From NCBI GenBank assembly GCA_902766585.1, contig CACXDV010000075.1:1-14099 (forward strand): a stretch of 14,099 bases of DNA. Direction: 5' to 3'. Each line of letters opens with the position of its first letter. Position 1 is the first letter of the stretch. The notes under the pieces are model-generated. The model made no database searches. It saw only the letters and a list, made by a program, of their open reading frames with translations, and had not been told where the DNA came from. This document shows, in pieces, positions 5,712 through 13,349 of this stretch. The translations under genes and the position numbers were made by a program. This DNA comes from an uncultured Ruminococcus sp. GTDB lineage: Bacteria > Bacillota > Clostridia > Oscillospirales > Acutalibacteraceae.

Positions 5712-7616
5712 ATGACAAAAAAGCAAAAGAAAAATCTGATAAGGATAATAATAACATCGTTAATGCTTATTGCTTTGATATTCATTAGTGTTCAAGGGAT
5801 AGTAAGACCTGTACTTTATTTTATACCATATCTTATAATTGGCTATGACGTACTGATAAAGGCGGGAAAGGGAATAATAAACCTCCAGCCCTTTGATGAA
5901 TGTTTTCTTATGTCGCTTGCAACTGTAGGAGCCTTTGCATTAGGACTTTTTGGTGACGGCGATTATACAGAGGCTGTTGCGGTAATGCTGTTTTATCAGA
6001 TAGGGGAATGGTTCCAGAGTTATGCGGTAGGCAAAAGCAGAAATAATATATCATCTCTTATGGATCTCAGACCTGACTATGTAAATATTGATGACGGAGA
6101 AGGACTTCGCAGAGTTGATCCCGATGAGGTTGAGATCGGAACAATAATAACTGTAGCTCCGGGTGAGCGTATACCTCTTGATGGCATAGTTGAAAACGGA
6201 ACGGGAGCAATTGACACCTCTGCATTGACGGGAGAGAGTATACCGAGAGATGTATCCGTTGGTGATGAGGTATACAGCGGATGTATCGACCTGACAGGAG
6301 TATTGAGGATAAGGACAACAAAGGAGTTTGAAGAATCCACAGCAGCGAAGATAATGGAAATGGTGGAGAATGCAAGCTGCAGAAAATCCCGTTCAGAAGC
6401 CTTCATAACAAAATTTGCAAGAGTATATACACCTTTTGTAGTTATCAGTGCGGTGCTGTTGGCTTTGGTGCCTCCGATGATAAGAGGACTTATTCTGTCA
6501 ATGGATCCTCTTTGGACGACATGGCTTTACAGAGCAATGTCATTTCTGGTAATAAGCTGTCCATGTGCGCTGGTTATTAGTATTCCGCTGACATTCTTCG
6601 CCGGAATAGGCGGTGCGGGAAAGCTTGGTATACTTGTTAAGGGCGCTAATTTTCTTGAAATGCTGTCTGAAACAGGAACGGTCGTATTTGATAAGACAGG
6701 TACTCTTACAAAGGGAGTATTTGAGGTAACGGATATCAACCCCGAAAGCGGTATCACAAAGGATGAGCTTCTCTGTTTAGCTGCTTCGGTAGAACAGTAT
6801 TCAAATCATCCTATCGCACTTTCATTAAAAAAGGCAGCAGGAAAATCAGCTCTGATGCAGACAGAGGATGCACAGGTGATAGCCGGTCTGGGAATAAAGG
6901 CTGTAATAAACGGTGAATCTGCTGCAGTGGGAAATAAAAGAATGATGGAAAGCCTGAATATCGAGTGCAGGGAAGCAGATAAAACAGGGACAGTTGTTTA
7001 TGCTGCAAAAAATGGAAAATTTATCGGAAGTATTATAATATCTGATGTTCTTAAGGATAATTCCCGTGAGGCTGTTAAGTCGCTTCGTTCGGTCGGAGTT
7101 AAGAAAACTGTAATGCTTACAGGTGACAACAGACAGACAGCAGAGAAAATTGCAGGGGAGCTTGGACTTTCCGAAGTAAAAAGCGAGCTTTTGCCCGGAG
7201 ATAAGGTCGATGCCATGACTGAGATACTGAACAATAAAAACGGCAAGGAAGCGGTTGTTTATGTTGGTGACGGAATCAATGATGCACCGGTGCTTACCTG
7301 TGCTGATATAGGCATAGCGATGGGCGCTATGGGTTCTGATGCAGCAATAGAGGCATCAGATATCGTATTGATGGATGATGATCCTATGAAGCTGGTAACG
7401 GCAATAAGGGTATCATCAAAATGTATGCGTATTGTAAAGGAAAACATATATTTTGCAATAGGAATAAAGATTCTTTGTCTTGTACTCGGCGCTTTGGGTA
7501 TAACAAATATGTGGGCAGCAATATTTGCTGATGTCGGAGTAATGATAATTGCAGTGCTTAATGCGATAAGAGCGCTTATGTACAAGGGAGCTTCTAAAAA
7601 GGAGAATAAAGCATGA
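5712..7616 (+). CDS. P1B-2-type heavy-metal ATPase (Zn/Cd/Pb efflux), no N-terminal HMA domain
   Basis: This 634-residue membrane pump has all P-type ATPase landmarks: TGES (173-176) in the actuator domain, the membrane metal site C283-P-C285 within SCPCALVISIP, the phosphorylated D327 of DKTGTLT, S-N-H366-P for nucleotide binding, MLTGD, and GDGINDAP with D520 and D524. The subtype comes from the last two helices. K586 (in IGIK) and D607 (in ADVG) are 21 residues apart, matching Lys693 and Asp714 of ZntA, the hallmark of Zn/Cd/Pb pumps. It should expel divalent soft metals from the cytosol. The N-terminus goes almost directly into membrane helices; the usual HMA domain is missing and is encoded separately upstream. 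ATG 5712 follows GGGGTGGT (5699-5706) and is preferred over GTG 5703. The stop overlaps the next start (ATGA). Confidence 0.95.
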   Translation: MTKKQKKNLIRIIITSLMLIALIFISVQGIVRPVLYFIPYLIIGYDVLIKAGKGIINLQPFDECFLMSLATVGAFALGLFGDGDYTEAVAVMLFYQIGEWFQSYAVGKSRNNISSLMDLRPDYVNIDDGEGLRRVDPDEVEIGTIITVAPGERIPLDGIVENGTGAIDTSALTGESIPRDVSVGDEVYSGCIDLTGVLRIRTTKEFEESTAAKIMEMVENASCRKSRSEAFITKFARVYTPFVVISAVLLALVPPMIRGLILSMDPLWTTWLYRAMSFLVISCPCALVISIPLTFFAGIGGAGKLGILVKGANFLEMLSETGTVVFDKTGTLTKGVFEVTDINPESGITKDELLCLAASVEQYSNHPIALSLKKAAGKSALMQTEDAQVIAGLGIKAVINGESAAVGNKRMMESLNIECREADKTGTVVYAAKNGKFIGSIIISDVLKDNSREAVKSLRSVGVKKTVMLTGDNRQTAEKIAGELGLSEVKSELLPGDKVDAMTEILNNKNGKEAVVYVGDGINDAPVLTCADIGIAMGAMGSDAAIEASDIVLMDDDPMKLVTAIRVSSKCMRIVKENIYFAIGIKILCLVLGALGITNMWAAIFADVGVMIIAVLNAIRALMYKGASKKENKA

Positions 7617-8062
7617 AAAAGATTTATTTAGCTGGTTTTGATGTATTCTATCCCGATTCGGCAGAGCGGGGAGAGCGGATGAAAGATCTATGCGCGGAAT
7701 ATGGCTTTATTGGTCTGTATCCGCTTGATAATCATTGTGAAACGGCAGAGGAAATTTTTGAAGCCAATACGGCTATGATAAGGGATTGTGATATTATTGC
7801 AGCCAATATGAACAGCTTCCGAGGCTTTGAACCGGACAGCGGTACCTGCTTTGAGCTTGGATATGCATTTGCTTTGGGTAAAAAGCTGTATTGCTATACA
7901 GAGGACAGCCGAACCTTGAGAGATAAGATCGGCGCTCAGGATAAAGAAGGGTTTACAGTAGAGGATTTTGATTTTCCGATAAATCTGATGATGGCTGTAC
8001 CGTCTGAAATAATAAACGGGGACTTCGAGACTTGTCTTAAACGGATAAGTGAGAGTGAATAA
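7613..8062 (+). CDS. Nucleoside 2-deoxyribosyltransferase family protein
   Basis: This 149-residue protein matches the nucleoside 2-deoxyribosyltransferase family in length and motifs: YLAGFDVF at the N-terminus (5-12), the RDCDIIAANMNSFRG strand and loop (57-71), DSGTCFELGYAFALGKK (75-91) with E81 in the place of the catalytic glutamate, and PINLM (122-126), a conserved segment near the C-terminus. Enzymes of this family swap or hydrolyse the base of deoxynucleosides in purine and pyrimidine salvage; some relatives act on nucleoside monophosphates. The start ATG overlaps the ATPase stop by 4 bases (ATGA at 7613-7616), with AAGGAG 8 bases upstream, so its translation is probably coupled to the metal pump. 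A Cys-rich or HMA-like metal site is not seen. Why it belongs to a metal operon is not clear from the sequence. Confidence 0.85.
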   Translation: MKKIYLAGFDVFYPDSAERGERMKDLCAEYGFIGLYPLDNHCETAEEIFEANTAMIRDCDIIAANMNSFRGFEPDSGTCFELGYAFALGKKLYCYTEDSRTLRDKIGAQDKEGFTVEDFDFPINLMMAVPSEIINGDFETCLKRISESE

Positions 8063-8095
8063 TATCAAAATATTTCTTATTGTTCTATAAAAGAA

Positions 8096-8123
8096 TTATC
8101 ACTACACCAATTATTACTATAAT
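8096..8123 (+). promoter_or_regulatory. Candidate promoter of the CorC-like gene
   Basis: TTATCA (8096-8101), a 16-base spacer and a perfect TATAAT (8118-8123). The predicted leader to TTG 8158 is about 28 bases. No terminator is visible between 8062 and this site, so read-through from the metal operon is possible. Confidence 0.5.
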
Positions 8124-8143
8124 AAATAAGATTATTTGTAATT

Positions 8144-8151
8144 GGAGTGAT
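8144..8151 (+). promoter_or_regulatory. Ribosome binding site that points to a TTG start
   Basis: GGAGTGAT lies 6 bases before TTG at 8158. Upstream in-frame TTG 8080 has no Shine-Dalgarno sequence and would add 26 residues that are not family-like. The first in-frame ATG (8173) is too far away for this site. Confidence 0.72.
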
Positions 8152-8157
8152 AATAAA

Positions 8158-9426
8158 TTGAATCTATGGCTGATGACAGCTGTTATAATTGTGCTGATAA
8201 TGTGTTCGGCATTTTTCTCATCATCTGAAACGGCATTTTCTTCAGTAAGTAAGGTAAGACTTAAGAATATGGCGGAAAATGGAAACAAGCGCGCAAAAAA
8301 GGCTCTGTATGTAGCGGATAATTATGATAAGGCATTATCTACTATTCTTGTAGGAAATAATGTTGTAAATATAGCTTCATCAGCGCTTTCAACACTGTTG
8401 TTTGTATCGTTTCTCGGTGATGCGGCAGGTACGCTTGTAAGTACGATTGTTCTTACATTGGTAGTGCTGGTTTGCGGAGAGGTACTTCCGAAGAATTTTG
8501 CAATAGAGAGCAGTGAAAAGATATGTCTTTCTTCGGCAGGAATACTGATTTTTCTTATGGTGGTATTTACACCAGTATCATTTTTTCTGCTGAAAATAAG
8601 GGATCTTGTAAATAAAGTGTCAAAGAAGAATAAGGATAAAGAAAAAGCTCCGACTGTGACTGAGGATGAACTCAAATACATTGTAGAGAGCATTGAGGAG
8701 GAGGGCGTACTTGAGGAGCAGGAAAGCGAGCTTGTACAGTCCGCTCTTGATTTTGACGAAAAGACGGCATATGATATTCTTACACCAAGAGTAGATATGA
8801 CCGCATTTGATATAAATGATGATTCCGAGGCAATAAAGAAGCTGATAATAAAGGAGCGTTTTTCGCGTATTCCTGTTTATCGTGACAGTATTGACAATAT
8901 TGTAGGAATACTCCATACAAGGGATTATCTCGAAGCGCTTCTAAGAGAAGAAAGTCCTGATATCAATGAGCTTATGCAGAATCCGTATTTCATTTACAGA
9001 AGCAAAAAGCTTTCGGCGATTCTTGCCGATTTCAAACATAAAAGGCTTCATATTGCAGTTGTTACGGATGATTACGGAGGTACTCTCGGAATAGTTACTA
9101 TGGAGGATCTTTTGGAACAGCTTGTCGGCGATATCTGGGATGAAGATGAAGAGGTCGAGCATAAGTTCAGAAAGATATCAGAGAATAAGTATGAGCTCAG
9201 CGGCGATATGAATATAGATGATATGCTGGAGCTTATTGATAAGGACGACAGATATATTGATTCTGACAGTAAATCCGTCGGCGGCTGGGCTGTTGAGATG
9301 CTTGGAAGGATACCTGAAAAGGGCGCTGGCTTTGAATACAAAGAGCTTGCCGTAACCGTGAAGAAGGTCGAGGATCAGAGGATAATTTCCATGATTATGG
9401 AATATAATCCAAAGAAAGATGAATAA
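8158..9426 (+). CDS. CNNM/CorC (HlyC-like) transmembrane CBS-domain protein
   Basis: Read from TTG 8158 the protein has 422 residues. It has the standard three-part layout of the family. First is a CNNM (DUF21) membrane domain (about 1-145) with the conserved SSSETAFSSVSKVRLKNMAENGNKRAK segment, NNVVNIASSALST, and GEVLPKNFA. Next is a CBS pair (about 185-320), starting near LDFDEKTAYDILTPRVDM and including RIPVYRDSIDNIVGILHTRDYL and AVVTDDYGGTLGIVTMEDLLEQLVGDIWDE. Last is the CorC/HlyC C-terminal domain (about 335-415), including GGWAVEMLGRIPEKGAGFEY. Relatives act in Mg or Co transport or efflux resistance; the old name hemolysin C is not a functional statement. Its position after the Zn/Cd-type efflux operon may reflect ion homeostasis, but it has its own candidate promoter. 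Confidence 0.92.
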   Translation: MNLWLMTAVIIVLIMCSAFFSSSETAFSSVSKVRLKNMAENGNKRAKKALYVADNYDKALSTILVGNNVVNIASSALSTLLFVSFLGDAAGTLVSTIVLTLVVLVCGEVLPKNFAIESSEKICLSSAGILIFLMVVFTPVSFFLLKIRDLVNKVSKKNKDKEKAPTVTEDELKYIVESIEEEGVLEEQESELVQSALDFDEKTAYDILTPRVDMTAFDINDDSEAIKKLIIKERFSRIPVYRDSIDNIVGILHTRDYLEALLREESPDINELMQNPYFIYRSKKLSAILADFKHKRLHIAVVTDDYGGTLGIVTMEDLLEQLVGDIWDEDEEVEHKFRKISENKYELSGDMNIDDMLELIDKDDRYIDSDSKSVGGWAVEMLGRIPEKGAGFEYKELAVTVKKVEDQRIISMIMEYNPKKDE

Positions 9427-9495
9427 TGATATATTTGTATGGTTTAGTAAAGCATTTTTTGTTGAATATTAAATTAGTATTTTTGAAAAAAAGTA

Positions 9496-9524
9496 TTAAC
9501 AAAGTGATTAAAATGTTTTATAAT
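9496..9524 (+). promoter_or_regulatory. Promoter of the zinc-ribbon membrane protein gene
   Basis: TTAACA (9496-9501), exactly 17 bases, then perfect TATAAT (9519-9524). Transcription would begin near 9531, leaving a leader of about 44 bases. This is one of the two best sigma-A-type promoters in the window. Confidence 0.82.
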
Positions 9525-9574
9525 ACAATTAAGCATATATTGCTTTATTATTTAACTAAAAAGGAGTGGTAATC

Positions 9575-11290
9575 ATGTTTTGTCCGAATTGCGGTAAAGA
9601 ATGTGAAGAAGGCAGCAGGTTCTGTCTCCATTGCGGAGTAAAGCTTGATGACGCTGCACCGAGGGTGAATCCGGCAGCTGATAATAACCTTTATTCCAAC
9701 ATGAATAATGAACCACAGTTCAGCCCCATAGTATCTGCAGGGGGTACAGCAACGGTTCGTTCAGCAGGCAGCGGTGTAAAAAAGATTTTTGTAATCTCTT
9801 TGATCGCATTGGTAGTTGTAGCACTTGGTATCGGAATTTTCATCTTTGTAAGAAATAAGCTTGCACATGACAATATTGTCAATAATCCCACGAAATATGT
9901 ATTCAGTTCATATGGAAATTATTTTGATGAAGCAGGCGCACAGGATGAAATATATAATGCAGTAAAGGGCGCATTAAAAACCGGAACAGTAAAGCTTTCG
10001 GCAGATGCATCTATTCCGGCATTAGGAAATCAGAACCTCAGTGCTGCTGTTCAGGTTGCATATGATAAGGAGAATAAGAAGTATTATCTTTTAGCTGATG
10101 GTTCCGGACTTGCTCCGTTACTTGCAGCAACAGGGGTGTCAAGCGGAAACAATAAGCTTGAGCTTTATACCGACTCAAAGCGTCTTGATTTTGATCTTGA
10201 TGTGCTTGGCAAGCAGGCAAAATATTTTGTTGATTTTGGCAAGCTTAAGGAGCAGGCTGAGAATTCAATTTTCTCACCCGACAAGGAAAATGTTCTTAAT
10301 ATTACTAAAGAACAGTTCAATGAGTTCCTTGAGACATTTGAAAAGTCATACCATAGCATGGTTGAAGCACAGGGTACATCAGATGCGGCTTTTGACTATG
10401 AGGAGTTTATAAAGAAGTTCGAAAAGGCGGGAGTTGTTACCGTTGAGGACGGTTCCGTAAAAGTTGGCGATGAGACTAAATCTGTAGATGTGATTACTTA
10501 TACCTTTGATTACAATGCAATAAGCACTCTTCTCAAGGATATGAAGGAAGAATTCATTTCCATGATGGAAAAGAGCGGTATTGATAAGACAGAGGGCAAT
10601 CTTGATGATATAAAGAAATCATATGATGATATGGTTGATGGATTCAACAAGAATGCTAACAAGGATATCAAGATAGTAGTAAAATTCAATGTAGAAAAGG
10701 GAAGCAGCAAGCTTGTTAAGTTTGAAGCAACAGCAGATAACTTTGCTGATTCTGATGCAAAGGTAAATAGTCTTTCATATGTTATAGATTTTATCACAAA
10801 GCCCGATATGTGTATAAAGTTTGAGATTAAGGGCGGAGACGAAACTGTAACAGGCAGAGTTTACAGAGAGATAAAGGGTTCCAAGACTACCTATGGAGCT
10901 GAAGTCAATCCTCCGGCAAGCAGCAACAGTGAAAAAATTGATGTAACCCTGGTTTTTGATAAGGATGCAAAGACATTTACATTCACCTCCGGAGAAACAA
11001 GTATTTCCGGTACAGCCGAGGTCAAGGATAATACTCTCATTATCGGATATGATTTTGATCTTAGCCAGATTCCCAATATTGGTCAGGGCAATATAAAGCT
11101 TTCACTTGAGATTTCTTCTACACCGAAGATGAATACTATCGATGCTGAAAAGAATATCTTCTCAATAACAGAGGATGAATTCAAGAGCCTTGCAGATTCT
11201 CCTATGGGAAATGTAGTTCCTGATGATTATACTCCATACGAAGATGATTACGATCCATATGATGATTATGATCCTGAAGACGCTGCATAA
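9575..11290 (+). CDS. Zinc-ribbon, single-pass membrane protein with large external domain
   Basis: This 571-residue protein starts with a zinc ribbon formed by C3-x2-C6 and C17-x2-C20. A flexible Asn/Pro/Ser-rich linker follows, then one membrane helix at about residues 71-92 preceded by basic residues (GVKK), so the ribbon should face the cytosol and the following 480 or so residues the outside. The external part alternates short beta-like stretches with charged helices and has no motif I can assign. It ends in an acidic, Tyr-rich tail (DDYDPYDDYDPEDAA). Proteins of this layout are common in clostridia and mostly uncharacterised; the layout recalls TcaA-type envelope proteins, but I see no proof of homology. 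ATG 9575 follows AAGGAGTGGT (9561-9570) and is preferred over GTG 9566, which lies inside that site. It is a single-gene unit between its own promoter and a strong terminator. Confidence 0.85.
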   Translation: MFCPNCGKECEEGSRFCLHCGVKLDDAAPRVNPAADNNLYSNMNNEPQFSPIVSAGGTATVRSAGSGVKKIFVISLIALVVVALGIGIFIFVRNKLAHDNIVNNPTKYVFSSYGNYFDEAGAQDEIYNAVKGALKTGTVKLSADASIPALGNQNLSAAVQVAYDKENKKYYLLADGSGLAPLLAATGVSSGNNKLELYTDSKRLDFDLDVLGKQAKYFVDFGKLKEQAENSIFSPDKENVLNITKEQFNEFLETFEKSYHSMVEAQGTSDAAFDYEEFIKKFEKAGVVTVEDGSVKVGDETKSVDVITYTFDYNAISTLLKDMKEEFISMMEKSGIDKTEGNLDDIKKSYDDMVDGFNKNANKDIKIVVKFNVEKGSSKLVKFEATADNFADSDAKVNSLSYVIDFITKPDMCIKFEIKGGDETVTGRVYREIKGSKTTYGAEVNPPASSNSEKIDVTLVFDKDAKTFTFTSGETSISGTAEVKDNTLIIGYDFDLSQIPNIGQGNIKLSLEISSTPKMNTIDAEKNIFSITEDEFKSLADSPMGNVVPDDYTPYEDDYDPYDDYDPEDAA

Positions 11291-11308
11291 CATTCTTTAA
11301 CAAAAAAG

Positions 11309-11346
11309 CGCAGTACGAAATGATTTTTCGTACTGCGTATTTTTTA
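11309..11346. terminator. Bidirectional terminator
   Basis: CGCAGTACGAAA (11309-11320) and TTTCGTACTGCG (11326-11337) pair perfectly over 12 bp around TGATT. A T run follows on the plus strand (11340-11345), and an A run precedes it (11302-11307), which reads as a T run on the minus strand. It serves both the zinc-ribbon gene and the convergent ricT gene, and it overlaps the ricT stop codon. Confidence 0.92.
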
Positions 11347-12213
11347 ATTTGATTCAAGTTTTTTGAGTTTTTCTATTTCCGAACGTTCGATTTTGATTTG
11401 ACCGTCCTTAATGATCTTTACATCAGCGACCTTATAGGTATGAGGAGCAGCATTTGGAGATTTATTCAGAGTAACAGTTAAGATACCGGTGATAAGATTT
11501 ACGTCAATGACTCTGCCTTTTCCGTCAGGGGTATCAACAATAGCGTCAATCTTGGGAGTAGTTTTAAGCAGGGAGGAATATACATCCTGCTCATATTTCA
11601 GACAGCACATAAGTCTTCCGCAGGTCCCGCTGATTTTTACAGGATTGAGTGACATACCCTGTTCTTTAGCCATTTTTATTGATACGGGCTGAAATTCACC
11701 GAGGAAGGTATTGCAGCAGAACGGACGACCGCATATTCCGAGTCCGCCTAACATTTTGGCTTCATCCCTTACACCGATCTGTCGAAGCTCAATGCGTGTA
11801 CGGAAAACAAAGGCGAGGTCTTTTACAAGCTCTCTGAAATCGACACGACCGTCAGCAGTAAAATAAAACAATATCTTGTTGTTATCAAAGGTATATTCAA
11901 CATTTACAAGCTTCATCTGCAGTTTATGCTGGCGTATCTTTTGTTCGCATATAGTAAAAGCCTTCTTTTCTTTTTCCTTATTTTCTTCAATAATCTTAAG
12001 GTCATTCTCAGTAGCCTTACGAATAACCTTTTTGAGCGGGGAACTGATTTTTTCCTCATCTATTTCCTTATTCGCAATGGCAACCTTTCCACATTCAATT
12101 CCTCTGATCGTTTCAACGATAACGCTGTCGCCTATCTGAAAAACAATATCAGTGGGATCAAAATAGTATACCTTTCCCACATCCTTAAATCTAACACCAA
12201 TAATTGAAATCAT
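11344..12213 (-). CDS. ricT: RicT/YaaT family protein (PSP1 domain)
   Basis: This 289-residue protein has the PSP1 C-terminal core and the six clustered cysteines of RicT: GGLGICGRPFCCNTF with C161, C166 and C167, and SGTCGRLMCCLKYEQD with C198, C203 and C204. In B. subtilis RicT (YaaT) forms a complex with RicA and RicF that carries iron-sulfur clusters and acts with RNase Y in mRNA processing, affecting sporulation, competence and biofilm genes. Cysteine ligation of a cluster is inferred here from that work. It lies directly downstream of holB with a 33-base gap to this start, as in Bacillus, where the two are neighbours. The start at 12213 is chosen because GGAGG lies 5 bases before it; the in-frame ATG at 12225 overlaps that site and has no ribosome site of its own. 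Confidence 0.93.
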   Translation of the reverse strand: MISIIGVRFKDVGKVYYFDPTDIVFQIGDSVIVETIRGIECGKVAIANKEIDEEKISSPLKKVIRKATENDLKIIEENKEKEKKAFTICEQKIRQHKLQMKLVNVEYTFDNNKILFYFTADGRVDFRELVKDLAFVFRTRIELRQIGVRDEAKMLGGLGICGRPFCCNTFLGEFQPVSIKMAKEQGMSLNPVKISGTCGRLMCCLKYEQDVYSSLLKTTPKIDAIVDTPDGKGRVIDVNLITGILTVTLNKSPNAAPHTYKVADVKIIKDGQIKIERSEIEKLKKLESN

Positions 12214-12215
12214 AG

Positions 12216-12223
12216 CATCCTCC
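12216..12223 (-). promoter_or_regulatory. Ribosome binding site that sets the ricT start
   Basis: On the minus strand GGAGGATG lies just before ATG 12213. It also overlaps the alternative ATG at 12225, so that upstream ATG is unlikely to be used. Confidence 0.7.
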
Positions 12224-12246
12224 ATAGATTATTAATTTCGCCGGAA

Positions 12247-13224
12247 TTATGAGCGTGATTCCTGCAGTGAAGCTTTAAGCACTGAGGATAGCCAGGTTCC
12301 GTAAAACGAAAGATTAACATTTGTATTAAGTACATTTTTAGCCTTCTGAATACTGTCATTTACTTTAAGTATCTTTTGCTTTGTAAGACGGGATATAGCC
12401 TTTTTAGCTGTTTCGGAAGCGGTAGGCAGTCCGACGGAGGCTCTTACACATTCAGCAGAAAGCTCACTTAAGGAGTCCAGTACAGAATAGGCAAACGGTC
12501 TGCTTGCTGTAAGCCTTGTATTAAGACGAAGAAGATCATATTCTTTTCCGAATATCAGAGCTTTCATTATTTCATCTGCAAGCAGTGCAGCTTCCTCACC
12601 GCCATTATTCAAAAGTTCAAGTGCCTTGCCGATATTTCCTTCGGATGAATTGACAGCCCTGCTAATATCTTCGCCGGAAAACTCAGGATAAACAGAGGTT
12701 ATATAGTCGAAAGCTTCTTTTTTATCCGGTGGGTTAAGCGAATAGATTCTTGATCGTGAGCGAACCGTCTCAAGGAGCATATTTGCCGAACTTACTGTAA
12801 GTATAAAGAAAACATTTGCAGGCGGTTCCTCGAGAACTTTAAGGAAAGCGTTCTGTGAAGGAGCAAGCATTTTATCACAGTTTAGTAGCAGAAACACCTT
12901 GTTTGGAGCCTCATTAGGCATGATATAGGCATCCGATCTTATGCGCCTGATCGCGTCAACAGAAAGCTCCCCCGAATTATCTCCGTTGCTTATACTGATA
13001 TCCGGATGAGAATCGTGGAGTGCTTTTTTACAGGACGGACACACATCACAGGGCTTGTTGTCTCCGGTACAGACACAGGCTCTTGCAAGAATATTAGCAA
13101 GTGCAGCCTTACCTGTACCCTTCACTCCGTCTATCAGAATAGCGTGCGGAAGGGTATCCGAGCTAATTGAGCGAGACAGCATATTGATAACATTATCATT
13201 TGAAACAAATTCGTTTAGCTTCAC
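12247..13224 (-). CDS. holB: DNA polymerase III subunit delta prime
   Basis: This 325-residue protein is the delta prime subunit of the clamp loader, which helps load the sliding clamp on primed DNA. The AAA+ fold is shown by a P-loop-like G33-V-K-G-T-G-K39 with Ala instead of Ser/Thr after the lysine, so nucleotide turnover is doubtful, as is typical of delta prime. A zinc module of C50, C59, C62 and C65 falls at the same numbers as in the E. coli protein. LKVLEEPPANVFFIL is the conserved core, and RSRSRIYSL is the region of the SRC motif. The SRC motif reads S156-R157-S158, so its cysteine is replaced by serine while the arginine finger is kept. The start is GTG 13224 with GAGG 7 bases upstream. 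It leads the two-gene operon holB-ricT. Confidence 0.93.
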   Translation of the reverse strand: MKLNEFVSNDNVINMLSRSISSDTLPHAILIDGVKGTGKAALANILARACVCTGDNKPCDVCPSCKKALHDSHPDISISNGDNSGELSVDAIRRIRSDAYIMPNEAPNKVFLLLNCDKMLAPSQNAFLKVLEEPPANVFFILTVSSANMLLETVRSRSRIYSLNPPDKKEAFDYITSVYPEFSGEDISRAVNSSEGNIGKALELLNNGGEEAALLADEIMKALIFGKEYDLLRLNTRLTASRPFAYSVLDSLSELSAECVRASVGLPTASETAKKAISRLTKQKILKVNDSIQKAKNVLNTNVNLSFYGTWLSSVLKASLQESRS

Positions 13225-13265
13225 AATAATTCCTCACTTAAACCTAACTATGCACTTACCATACT

Positions 13266-13294
13266 ATTATATAACATTCAACAGAATTTTACAA
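13266..13294 (-). promoter_or_regulatory. Promoter of the holB-ricT operon
   Basis: On the minus strand TTGTAA (13294-13289) is followed after exactly 17 bases by TATAAT (13271-13266). The start point would be near 13259, about 35 bases before GTG 13224. Confidence 0.75.
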
Positions 13295-13339
13295 GAAAAA
13301 AATACCGCATGAAGACAGATCAGTGTTTTCATGCGGTAT
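13295..13339 (-). terminator. Rho-independent terminator of the right-edge minus-strand gene
   Basis: ATACCGCATGAA (13302-13313) and TTCATGCGGTAT (13328-13339) pair perfectly over 12 bp around a 14-base loop. The A run at 13295-13302 reads as a T tract on the minus strand, just 10 bases beyond the gene's stop codon. It insulates the holB promoter, whose -35 it directly abuts. Confidence 0.9.
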
Positions 13340-13349
13340 ATGCTGTTTA

